From Limnoglobus roseus (GTDB lineage: Bacteria; Planctomycetota; Planctomycetia; Gemmatales; Gemmataceae): DNA of 64,000 nucleotides. Where the stretch lies: positions 806,001 through 870,000 of the forward strand of contig NZ_CP042425.1 in assembly GCF_008254045.1 (NCBI RefSeq), in the 5' to 3' direction. This document shows positions 42,566 to 50,505 of this stretch, one piece after another. Below the pieces are notes generated by a model. It was not told where the DNA came from, made no database searches, and saw only the letters and a list, made by a program, of their open reading frames with translations. A program made the translations under genes and the position numbers. Every line of letters begins with the position of its first letter. Within the stretch, counting starts at the first letter, position 1.

Positions 42566-43834
42566 ATGTTCCGCCGTGGTTCGCTCGTCGTTCTCCTCGC
42601 GCTCACGGCCGGTTGCGGCAAGAAGGGCTTGCCCTCCGCCACCGTCGGCAATCAGACGCCCGTCTCGAAGGTCAACCTCCGCCGGCCGGTCGAACTGACG
42701 CGGGCCGAGCAGCGGATCATCGTCTCCAACGTCGAGCAGGTCGGCTCGCTCGAAGCCCGGCAGACAACCGAGATCGCCGCCGGCGTGACCGGCGTCGTAG
42801 ACGCCGTGCTGTTCGACGAGGGGGCCGTCGTCAGCCCGGACGACAAAAAGCCGCTGGTGCAGATCGACCAGGAGAAGTACCTGACGACCTACGAGTCGGC
42901 CGTGTCGGCGGAGGCGGCGGCGAAGGCCAACTACGACCGCGCGAAGGACGTGGCCGACCGTGCCAAGGGGCCGGGCGGGGCGTTCTCACAGGCCGAGCAG
43001 CGGCAGACCGACGAGATGATGAAGCAGGCCGAGGCCCAGTTCTACGTCGCGAAGTCGAACCTCAAACTCGCGAAGCACAACTTGGTCCGCTCTCAGGTGC
43101 CGGCCCCGTACCGCGGGCAGATGAACCAAAAGAAGATCACGCCCGGCAGTTACGTGAAGGAAGACACGATCATCGGCACCATCGCCGACCTGAGCGAAAT
43201 CCGCGTCGTCGGCTACGTGCCGGAGTCGGTCGCGCCGCTCATCCGCGAGCGGACGGAGCAACGCGCGAAGGTGGTCGCCGCCCGCAGTCTGGCCGTCGCG
43301 CTCGGCAGCCCTGGCGGGTGGGGCGGCATCACAACGCGGCTGCTCGTCGAGTCGAACCAACTGCCGAGCGGGTACGACCCGGAGTTCAGCGTGCCGTCGC
43401 TGCCGCGGCGGAACTTCCGGGCGACGATCTTCTACATGAGCACGGTGGCCGACCCGACGACGCACATGTTCGAGTGTAAGGCCCGCATCGACGGCACCGA
43501 CCCGCACTTCGCCGCCCTCAAGCCGGGCTTCACGGCCCGCATCCGCTTCCCCTACGAGAGCACGCCGGACGCGGTCGTCGTGCCGGAAGAGTCGGTGCGG
43601 GCGACGGAGCGTGGCTTCCTGGTGTTCGTGGTCGAGAAGCGGGCCGGCAAGGACGGCCCCGAGTGGGTGGCGAAGTCCCGCCGCATCGAGCCGGGTGCGC
43701 GTTCGCCCGGCTGGGTGGAGGTGAAAGCCGGCCTCTCGCCCGGCGAGTGGCTCGTGCAGCGCGGGGCCGAAGCCCTCGACGACGGCGTGCCCGTCCGCGT
43801 GCCGGATGAGCAGGTGAAGGCGATGGCAAAATGA
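42566..43834 (+). CDS. RND efflux membrane-fusion lipoprotein
   Basis: A 422-aa HlyD/AcrA-type periplasmic adaptor. The signal peptide ends in a lipobox (LALTAGC, Cys20). The lipoyl halves are at about residues 55-90 (EIAAGVTGVVDAVLFDEGAVVS) and 172-195 (APYRGQMNQKKITPGSYVKED), separated by a coiled-coil hairpin; the beta-barrel and membrane-proximal domains follow (VGYVPESVAPL, RATERGFLVFVVE). Such proteins link an RND pump to an outer-membrane channel. No pump or channel gene is adjacent, so its partner must be elsewhere. ATG 42566 opens the lipoprotein signal. Confidence 0.88.
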   Translation: MFRRGSLVVLLALTAGCGKKGLPSATVGNQTPVSKVNLRRPVELTRAEQRIIVSNVEQVGSLEARQTTEIAAGVTGVVDAVLFDEGAVVSPDDKKPLVQIDQEKYLTTYESAVSAEAAAKANYDRAKDVADRAKGPGGAFSQAEQRQTDEMMKQAEAQFYVAKSNLKLAKHNLVRSQVPAPYRGQMNQKKITPGSYVKEDTIIGTIADLSEIRVVGYVPESVAPLIRERTEQRAKVVAARSLAVALGSPGGWGGITTRLLVESNQLPSGYDPEFSVPSLPRRNFRATIFYMSTVADPTTHMFECKARIDGTDPHFAALKPGFTARIRFPYESTPDAVVVPEESVRATERGFLVFVVEKRAGKDGPEWVAKSRRIEPGARSPGWVEVKAGLSPGEWLVQRGAEALDDGVPVRVPDEQVKAMAK

Positions 43835-43836
43835 TT

Positions 43837-43905
43837 GGCGAGCCGAGCACCGTAGGGTGCCGGGTGAATGTCTCTCACCCGGCACCCTACGGTGCTCGGC
43901 TCGCC
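43837..43905 (+). terminator. 31-bp perfect hairpin of a repeat family
   Basis: Arms 43837-43867 and 43875-43905 pair perfectly around a 7-base loop, starting 2 bases after the stop codon of the fusion-protein gene. The left arm sequence recurs as an unpaired copy at 34519-34548 with one base changed. It probably serves both as terminator and as a dispersed repeat. Confidence 0.78.
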
Positions 43906-43981
43906 TTTCGGATATGCCGGGTTGTTGGTCGTGTTGCGGAAGGCCCGGTACGGCGAACAGCCGTCGCGTGACCGTGGCCAG

Positions 43982-46444
43982 TTACTTCAATTCAATCAGT
44001 TCAATCTTCGCCACGGAGAGGCTGTTGCCTTCGCCGACGGTCGTGTTCTCGGCCACCATGTCCATTGCGTCCGCCGGCGTCGTGAAATCGACCGTCACGG
44101 TCTTCCACTCACCGTTGGTGCCGACGAACTTCGCCCCGCCGAACGGCTTGTAGTCGTTCTTCTGCCGCCGCACGAAGAGGTTCCCCTCGGCGTCGTTCAT
44201 CGTCCGGTACTCGATCTTCAAGCGGAACTTCTTCCCCTCGATGAGCTTGTCCGGCGCGAGTTCGCTCAGGTTCACCTGAATCTGGGCCGAGATCGCGTCG
44301 TTCAGGTTCGTCACGCCGAACGCCGGCTTACCGGCCGCGTCGCCGAGGCGGAACTCGGCGATCGACTCGGCCTTCCAGCAGTGGCCGCTCACGCCCGCGG
44401 GCAGAACCTTGTCGGGGTCGGCCGAGGGCTTGCGGTTCTGGACGGTGTACTGCAACGCCTCCCGGCCGGCGAAGTCGATGCTCAGGGCCGTGTCGCCCGG
44501 GGTCAGATCGGCCGAGGGGCGGGGGGCCGGCGGCTTGGGTTCCGCGGGCTTCGCGTCCGTGGTCACGCCAAGGTCGACGACTTCGATGGTGTGGACGTAC
44601 AGGAACTTGCTCGGGGCCACCGTCCCGGAACCGAACGTCAGTTGGACTTCGCCGGCCGGGGCGACGAAACGGTTGAACGCGGTCTGCCAGCCGGTGCCCT
44701 TCAACTCGGTGTTCCGGATGACCTGCCAGTCGCCGACGGTCTGCGACTGCACCTTGCCCTTCACGGCGGCGTCGAGCTTGAAGTCGACCCGCACCTCGTA
44801 GGTGTGGCCGGCCTCCAACGACTTTCCGGTGGAGTAGACCAGTTGGGATGAACTCTTCCCCTCCTTGCAGCCGATCGCGAACACCTTGCGGCCGTCAACT
44901 TCCGTCGCGCGGAACTCGCCGATCGAGTCCTTCTCGTAAACCTCACACCGCCAGCTCGGCGGCAGTTTCGGAGACTCGCCTTCGAGGCGGGTGGTCTTCT
45001 TCAGCACGAGGTGGAACGGCTTGATCTCGGCGGCGTCGAACCGCTGCACGACCTTGTTCGCGGTCGCCGGGGTGGGAGCGGGTGGGGTCTTGGTCGTGTC
45101 GGACGTCGGAGTCGGCACGACGGGCAACGGGGCCGGCTTCGCGCCGGCGTTCGTCGCCGCGGTGGCGGCCACGACCGGGTTCTTGTCGCCGCCGGAGCCG
45201 CCGAAGGCGAACCAGCCGGCCGCGACGGCCACAACCGCGACGGCGGTGCCGATGCCGGCGTAGAGCTTCCACGGCCGCTCGGCCCGCGGGCCGGCCAGTC
45301 GGCGGGTGCCGAGGCGGTTGGTGGCCCCGGTGGCGATCTCGCTGAGCGTCGATTGCATCTCGGCCGAGTGCGCCAGGTCGGTGCCGGACAGGCTGACGAC
45401 CATCCGCTGCGCCCCGGCGTTCGGCAGCCACGCGGCCACGGCCTGGATCACCTCGGCCGGCGACTGGAACCGCTTCTCGGGCTTCTTTTGCAGCATCTTC
45501 GCGACCACCTTGCCGAGTTCCGGCGGGAAGGTGCGGTCGATGGTCGTCAGCGACGGCGCGTCCTTCATTTGGTGCTGCATGAGCTTCTGCGTCGTGTTCC
45601 CGGCGAACGGCGGCGTGCCCGTCACCAGGGCGAAGAACGTCGCCCCGAGGCTGTAAATGTCCGACCGGATGTCGATGCTCGGGTGGTTGAGTGCCTGCTC
45701 CGGCGAGATGAAGTCGGCCGTGCCGACGATGGCCCCCTCGTCCATCTTCTCGGTGAGCTTGTCTCGCTCGTCGCTGGACGACCGGGCGAGGCCGAGGTCG
45801 AGCAACTTCACCGTGCCGTCCTTCGCCAGCATCAGGTTGGCCGGCTTGATGTCGCGGTGGATGAACTTCTTCTCGTGGGCGTGTTGCAGCCCGGCCGCCG
45901 CCTGGGCGATGAACTCGACGGCCCGCGACGCCGGGATCGGGCCGCCCTTCTTGAGCATGTCTTCGAGCGATTGTCCGTCCACGTACTCCATCACGAGGTA
46001 GTGGACTTCCCCCTGCTGGCCGACGTCGTGGATGCGGACGATGTTCGGGTGGTCAAGAGCGGCCACGGAGCGGGCTTCCCGGAGGAACCGCTCGACGTTC
46101 AACCGGGCGTTGCCGTCCTTCGCCACCGGCGGCAAGACCTTGAGGGCGACCTTCCGCTGAAGCGTGGCGTGCTCGGCGAGGTAGACGGCCCCCATGCCGC
46201 CCTGGCCGATCTGCTCGCGGAGAATGTACGACCCGAGTTTGAACCCGCGGTAGCGGCCGGTGAGCAACAGCTTGGCCTGGAACCGCGTGAGCATCCCCTG
46301 CTGCACGAGGACGGCGGCCGACTGGTTAGCGTCGGCCGGCAGGTTCGGCACGCCCTTGAGGCGGTCGTCGAGCTGTTGCGGGGCGTAGATGCCGCTTTTC
46401 CGCACGAGGTCGAGGAGTTCCGGCGTTGAAGTCGGGGCACGCAT
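43982..46444 (-). CDS. Receptor-like Ser/Thr kinase with tandem ectodomains
   Basis: An 820-aa protein. Residues 1-70 are a helical loader common to planctomycete kinases (LLDLVRKSGIYAPQQLDDRL, FQAKLLLTGRYRGFKLG). Kinase domain at 72-340: GQGGMG, Lys102, HRDIKPAN with Asp198, but DLG (216-218) instead of DFG. One membrane segment follows at about 394-414, then a Pro/Thr-rich linker. Two related beta-rich modules follow, at about 490-620 and 660-820, each with an EFR-(x)n-DG/G-(x)n pattern and a GEW/W-T end, resembling jelly-roll carbohydrate-binding folds. It could sense glycans or envelope state from outside and phosphorylate cytoplasmic partners; this is inference. Confidence 0.85.
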   Translation of the reverse strand: MRAPTSTPELLDLVRKSGIYAPQQLDDRLKGVPNLPADANQSAAVLVQQGMLTRFQAKLLLTGRYRGFKLGSYILREQIGQGGMGAVYLAEHATLQRKVALKVLPPVAKDGNARLNVERFLREARSVAALDHPNIVRIHDVGQQGEVHYLVMEYVDGQSLEDMLKKGGPIPASRAVEFIAQAAAGLQHAHEKKFIHRDIKPANLMLAKDGTVKLLDLGLARSSSDERDKLTEKMDEGAIVGTADFISPEQALNHPSIDIRSDIYSLGATFFALVTGTPPFAGNTTQKLMQHQMKDAPSLTTIDRTFPPELGKVVAKMLQKKPEKRFQSPAEVIQAVAAWLPNAGAQRMVVSLSGTDLAHSAEMQSTLSEIATGATNRLGTRRLAGPRAERPWKLYAGIGTAVAVVAVAAGWFAFGGSGGDKNPVVAATAATNAGAKPAPLPVVPTPTSDTTKTPPAPTPATANKVVQRFDAAEIKPFHLVLKKTTRLEGESPKLPPSWRCEVYEKDSIGEFRATEVDGRKVFAIGCKEGKSSSQLVYSTGKSLEAGHTYEVRVDFKLDAAVKGKVQSQTVGDWQVIRNTELKGTGWQTAFNRFVAPAGEVQLTFGSGTVAPSKFLYVHTIEVVDLGVTTDAKPAEPKPPAPRPSADLTPGDTALSIDFAGREALQYTVQNRKPSADPDKVLPAGVSGHCWKAESIAEFRLGDAAGKPAFGVTNLNDAISAQIQVNLSELAPDKLIEGKKFRLKIEYRTMNDAEGNLFVRRQKNDYKPFGGAKFVGTNGEWKTVTVDFTTPADAMDMVAENTTVGEGNSLSVAKIELIELK

Positions 46445-46836
46445 GATGGGAGTATCACGGAAGGGACGTGAAATCTCCGCGACGGCGGAGGGCCACTGTT
46501 ATTAGCCTAGACCATAACTTCGACCCGTGGCCGGGCGTCCGGCCGCATTGCGCGAAGAATCGGAGTACGGTTCGGGCAGGGCGGTGAAAATTCCACTCGG
46601 GCATGAGGGGCCAAACTGATTCGGGGTTGCCTAGGTGGAGCTATTCCTTCCAACCATCTTCCACCAAGAAACGCCAAGAATATAGATTGGAGAAGACTCG
46701 TCCAATAGGGACAAAACAGTTGGTGTCGTTTTATCGACTGAGCGAGGAGTCGAGTGGTCCCGAATAGCCCGGTGGGCTAATTTGGGATTATGCCACCACC
46801 CCGCCCCACGTTCTCCAGTTCGACGGACTCCGAGGT
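46445..46836. other. Divergent intergenic region, no clear gene
   Basis: 392 bases between the kinase start and the first standard start of the acyltransferase. I see no supportable CDS or RNA. The last 57 bases (from 46780) are open in the acyltransferase frame and encode its conserved DGLRG motif, so part of this gap is likely coding. Small 6-bp stems occur near 46481-46496 but nothing decisive. Confidence 0.5.
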
Positions 46837-47925
46837 TTGTTGTCCCTCTGGGTGGTCGTGGCCCACATGCTCAGTTGGTGCGGTTGGGTCGGGCTGAAGT
46901 TCCCGTGGCCGCTCGACCGCTTGTGGCCGGAGTTCATCTACTCCCAACCGGCCGTCGAAGCCTTTATCATCCTGAGTGGCTTCGCGATCAGCTCTCTCTT
47001 AACCAAGAGGCCGTCGTATCGGGCGTTCATCCTCGGTCGGGTCTTCCGCCTCTATCCAGTCTACCTCGTCTGCCTTGCGGTGACGATCATGGCCACATTC
47101 GTGACGCCCGGAGTCTTGGCCCGACTCTCTTGGCGGGAGTCGGGCTACGTCCACCTGCTGGAAGAAATCAGCCGGTACGAGCGGGAGAACCTCTCGGCCC
47201 ACGTAATCGCCCACCTTACGTTGCTGCACGGCACACTTCCGCAGTCGATTCTGCCGGGTAGTACGACGGCAATTCTGCCGCCGGCGTGGAGTCTGTCCTT
47301 GGAATGGCAGTATTATTTAGTCGCTCCACTCGTTGCCGGGCTTGTTCGACGGGGGTGGGGCTGGTTGGGCCTCGGCATCGTTTCGTGGGTCGGTGTTCGG
47401 ATCGCGGCCGACTGGCAAAGTTTGACACCGGCGTTCCTCCCGGTCCATTTGCCGCTCTTCCTCCTCGGCATCGGAAGCCACTGGGCGTACAGCGCAGCGT
47501 GTCGAGGTGGAAAGGCCGACCTCGATTTCAGTGTGCCGTCGGCCGTCATCGTCGTGGTCGCGTTCGTCACCAGTTGGCATACCTACACGCTAGTCATCTG
47601 GGCTTTGGCGTGCGGGTCGGTCGCGGCGTCCGGGCGCGACCCGTACTCGCGGCTGTTGAGGGTCGTCAGTCGGACCCTCGTCAGTCGGCCGGTGCAGTGG
47701 CTCGGCTCGATCTCGTACCCGTTGTTCTTGGTCCACTGGCCAGCCATCACGTTCGGCCTTTGGTCCGCATTGGCCCTGCGGCCAAACCTGACATCGCGAG
47801 ACGCGGCGGCCGTGTTGTTGGGCGTCGTGTTACCGCTGACGTTGATAGTCGCTGCTGTTCTTCACCGATTCATAGAGTTGCCCGGGATTGAGGCCGGTCG
47901 GCGGGTGCCGACTAAAACTCAGTGA
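46837..47925 (+). CDS. Acyltransferase 3 family membrane protein; start uncertain
   Basis: At least 362 aa with about ten hydrophobic helices, of the OafA/NodX acyltransferase-3 family that O-acetylates surface glycans. Motifs: SLWVVVAHML (catalytic His region), EAFIILSGFAISSLL, YRAFILGRVFRLYPVYLV, ILPPAWSLSLEWQYYLVAP and the C-terminal GSISYPLFLVHWP. The family N-terminus (FDGLRGLLS) is encoded upstream of this TTG in the same frame from about 46815, but no ATG, GTG or TTG occurs there. An ATG at 46790 is out of frame by one base. Either an ATT start (46780) or a one-base deletion in the C-rich stretch explains this. Confidence 0.75.
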   Translation: MLSLWVVVAHMLSWCGWVGLKFPWPLDRLWPEFIYSQPAVEAFIILSGFAISSLLTKRPSYRAFILGRVFRLYPVYLVCLAVTIMATFVTPGVLARLSWRESGYVHLLEEISRYERENLSAHVIAHLTLLHGTLPQSILPGSTTAILPPAWSLSLEWQYYLVAPLVAGLVRRGWGWLGLGIVSWVGVRIAADWQSLTPAFLPVHLPLFLLGIGSHWAYSAACRGGKADLDFSVPSAVIVVVAFVTSWHTYTLVIWALACGSVAASGRDPYSRLLRVVSRTLVSRPVQWLGSISYPLFLVHWPAITFGLWSALALRPNLTSRDAAAVLLGVVLPLTLIVAAVLHRFIELPGIEAGRRVPTKTQ

Positions 47926-48156
47926 GGATGACCACTCCGCCGGAAGGCACGACCCCTATGTCGATGCGGGTAACCACGGATCGCGCTATGGCTTGGCACA
48001 TCGAATCCGGTTCCACAATGACAGATTCTTCCTCAGGACGGCCAAAGCGGGTTTAGAAACACCGTTTCGAGAGACCCGCGTGCCAATCGTGTTGCCCGCT
48101 TCCCATGACCGCCTAGATTGATGGTATCTGCTCCCCCGCCCCGTCGAGGCCGACCC

Positions 48157-50505
48157 ATGTCGTCCGTCAATGATGACGATGCTCGACCGGACACGGACTT
48201 GTCCTCGGGGCCGACCGGGACGTTCCACCAGCACATCAACGCCCTGTATTCGGGCACGCTCCAACAGCCTGAAAAATCCCCGGCCGACGGGGCCACGCAG
48301 ACGTTCGCGGCACCCGACATCGGCCCCCAGCCGAGCGTGAGTTCCCGGCACGAACTGACGCTCCTGATCGCGCGGAGCAAGGAAGGCCTCGACGCCCCGC
48401 TCTTGCACGGGTACGAACTCCTCCGCGAACTCGGCAGCGGGGCCTACGGAACGGTCTGGGAGGCGCGGAACACCGACACGCACGAGCGGGTCGCGATCAA
48501 GTTCTTCCTGAGCACCCGGCAGGACACCGGGACCGTCCTCGAAGAAGTCACCAACCTCCGCGACGCCGACGGGTGCTACGGCATCATCTCGGTGAAGCAG
48601 GTGAACCGCCACGGCACGCCGCCGCACAACATCCCGAACTACGTGATGTCGCTCGAGATGGGCGGCTCGCTCCAGAAGAAGATCGACGCCGGCCGCCTCC
48701 CGACCGTCGAGGCGGTGGCCTTGTTCACCCAACTCTGCCGGGCGATGGCGTTCGTCCACGCCCGCGGCCTCTTGCACTGCGATCTGAAGCCGGCGAACAT
48801 CCTGCTGAACACCGCGAACGAGCCGGTCGTCGCGGACTTCGGCCAGGCGCAGCGCGCGTCCAGCACCGTCGCGGCCCTCGGCACGTTCTTCTTCATGGCC
48901 CCGGAGCAAGCGACGCGGCAGATACGCACGCCGGCCACACAGTCGGACGTGTACTCGCTCGGCGCGATCCTCTACACGATGCTCGTCGGCAAGCCGCCGC
49001 GACACGACGAGGCGCTGCTGGCGAAGTTGCGGAACACCTCCGACGTGGACGACACGCTGGATGCGTACCGCGAAGGGCTGAAGAATCTGCCGACGCCGAC
49101 CGCCCACCGCGAGTTCGCCGATCCGCTCTTGGCCCAGGTCATCGACCGCTGCCTGAGCCTCGACCCGGTAAATCGGCCGGACGACGCGGGGGACATCCTC
49201 CGCGGCCTCAAGCACCGCGACTGGTGGGCCCGCACGAAGCCGATCATCACCGTCGGGACGGTGGCCACGGCAGTGGCGATCCTGTTCATGGTGAGCCTGA
49301 GCATCCTGGCCGCGGACTACGTGCTGAAGCGGTCGAAGGCCGACATCACGCGGGAGATTCAGGGCAGCCTGCTCCGCGACGCCTGGTTCGGTCGGCAGGA
49401 GACGGAGGGGAAACTACAGGAGCGGATCGACGTTCTCGAAAGTGCCGCCGAGAACTGCCCGCGGGAGTTGCGGGCCACGTTCGCCAGTCTGGCGGCGAAG
49501 GTCGCGGCCAACAACTTTCAGCCGGCCGTCTTGACCGAAGACGACCGCCGGCCGGTCGACGAGTGGCTGAAGGGGTGCCACCGCGACCTCCTCTTGCGCG
49601 AATCCCCCCACGGGCGGAAGGGCATCAGCATCGTCCTCGCGACCCAGGGCCGGGGGTTCATTGTCTCGCGGGTTCGCACCCGCGACGGGCAACTCGAAGA
49701 CCGCACCGATCCGAGTACTCGACAACTGTACTCGACCGACTGGTCGTTCCGGGACTACTTCAACGGCAAGGGCAACGACTACGCGCACCGCGGCCAGCCG
49801 CACGAGCCAATCCGGGCCACGCAAATCAGTTACGCCTACCAGTCGTCCGCCGACAAGCGGCCGTGGCTGATCGACGTGTCGACGCCGATCCTCGCGAACC
49901 CGGCCTACGGGGGGCAACCGCCGGTGGTGGCCGTTCTCGTCTCCGGGTTCGACCTGAGCAAAGACCTCAAGGACTGGATCGAAGCCCCGCCGGAGACGTT
50001 CCCGCCGGAAATGACCATCGCCAGCCAGGTGCGGTCGGTCCTGGTGAACGAGCGCGGGAGTTGGGTCTGGCACGAAGACCGCATGGCCGCGATGGCGGCC
50101 GACCCGACCCACCCGCACGACCCGGAACGGTACCTCGTGGAAACCGAGGACGGGTTCCGCTTCCCGACCACGGAGGGGCCACCCGACCCGCTCGTCCGCG
50201 GCGTGTCGTCGGAGCACCGCGATAGTCTGGCCCCGGAGGACGGCTCGCGGCCGCACCACTACATCGCCGCCTACGAGCCGCTCCGGCCGTTCGCCCAGAG
50301 CCGGTACGAGGAACTGAAACCGAAGGAGTGGTACCTCATCGTGAAATTGGACGCGGCGACCGCCCTCCGGCCGGTGGACGAACTAAAACAAAAGATGCTG
50401 TGGGCCGGCTCGATCTTGTTCGCGGGTTTGTTGGCTTTGACGGTCACGCTTTGGGTCTGGCTCATAAGATTGCTTCGCCGACAGGAGTTCGCGACACATG
50501 GCTGA
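48157..50505 (+). CDS. Transmembrane Ser/Thr kinase with Cache-like sensor
   Basis: A 782-aa protein. Residues 85-350 are a Hanks-type kinase: GSGAYGTVWEA, Lys115, LLHCDLKPAN with Asp209 (HRD is HCD), DFG 227-229, MAPEQATR. It ends in a basic stretch, then a membrane helix at 363-388, a large extracytoplasmic domain (about 390-745) and a second helix at 749-772. The extracytoplasmic part contains LYSTDWSFRDYFNGKGNDY, SYAYQSSADKRPWLIDVSTPIL, the pattern of double-Cache ligand sensors. The last 8 bases overlap the FHA-cyclase gene, so kinase and cyclase are translated together. ATG 48157 is used; an in-frame ATG at 48121 is possible. Confidence 0.88.
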   Translation: MSSVNDDDARPDTDLSSGPTGTFHQHINALYSGTLQQPEKSPADGATQTFAAPDIGPQPSVSSRHELTLLIARSKEGLDAPLLHGYELLRELGSGAYGTVWEARNTDTHERVAIKFFLSTRQDTGTVLEEVTNLRDADGCYGIISVKQVNRHGTPPHNIPNYVMSLEMGGSLQKKIDAGRLPTVEAVALFTQLCRAMAFVHARGLLHCDLKPANILLNTANEPVVADFGQAQRASSTVAALGTFFFMAPEQATRQIRTPATQSDVYSLGAILYTMLVGKPPRHDEALLAKLRNTSDVDDTLDAYREGLKNLPTPTAHREFADPLLAQVIDRCLSLDPVNRPDDAGDILRGLKHRDWWARTKPIITVGTVATAVAILFMVSLSILAADYVLKRSKADITREIQGSLLRDAWFGRQETEGKLQERIDVLESAAENCPRELRATFASLAAKVAANNFQPAVLTEDDRRPVDEWLKGCHRDLLLRESPHGRKGISIVLATQGRGFIVSRVRTRDGQLEDRTDPSTRQLYSTDWSFRDYFNGKGNDYAHRGQPHEPIRATQISYAYQSSADKRPWLIDVSTPILANPAYGGQPPVVAVLVSGFDLSKDLKDWIEAPPETFPPEMTIASQVRSVLVNERGSWVWHEDRMAAMAADPTHPHDPERYLVETEDGFRFPTTEGPPDPLVRGVSSEHRDSLAPEDGSRPHHYIAAYEPLRPFAQSRYEELKPKEWYLIVKLDAATALRPVDELKQKMLWAGSILFAGLLALTVTLWVWLIRLLRRQEFATHG

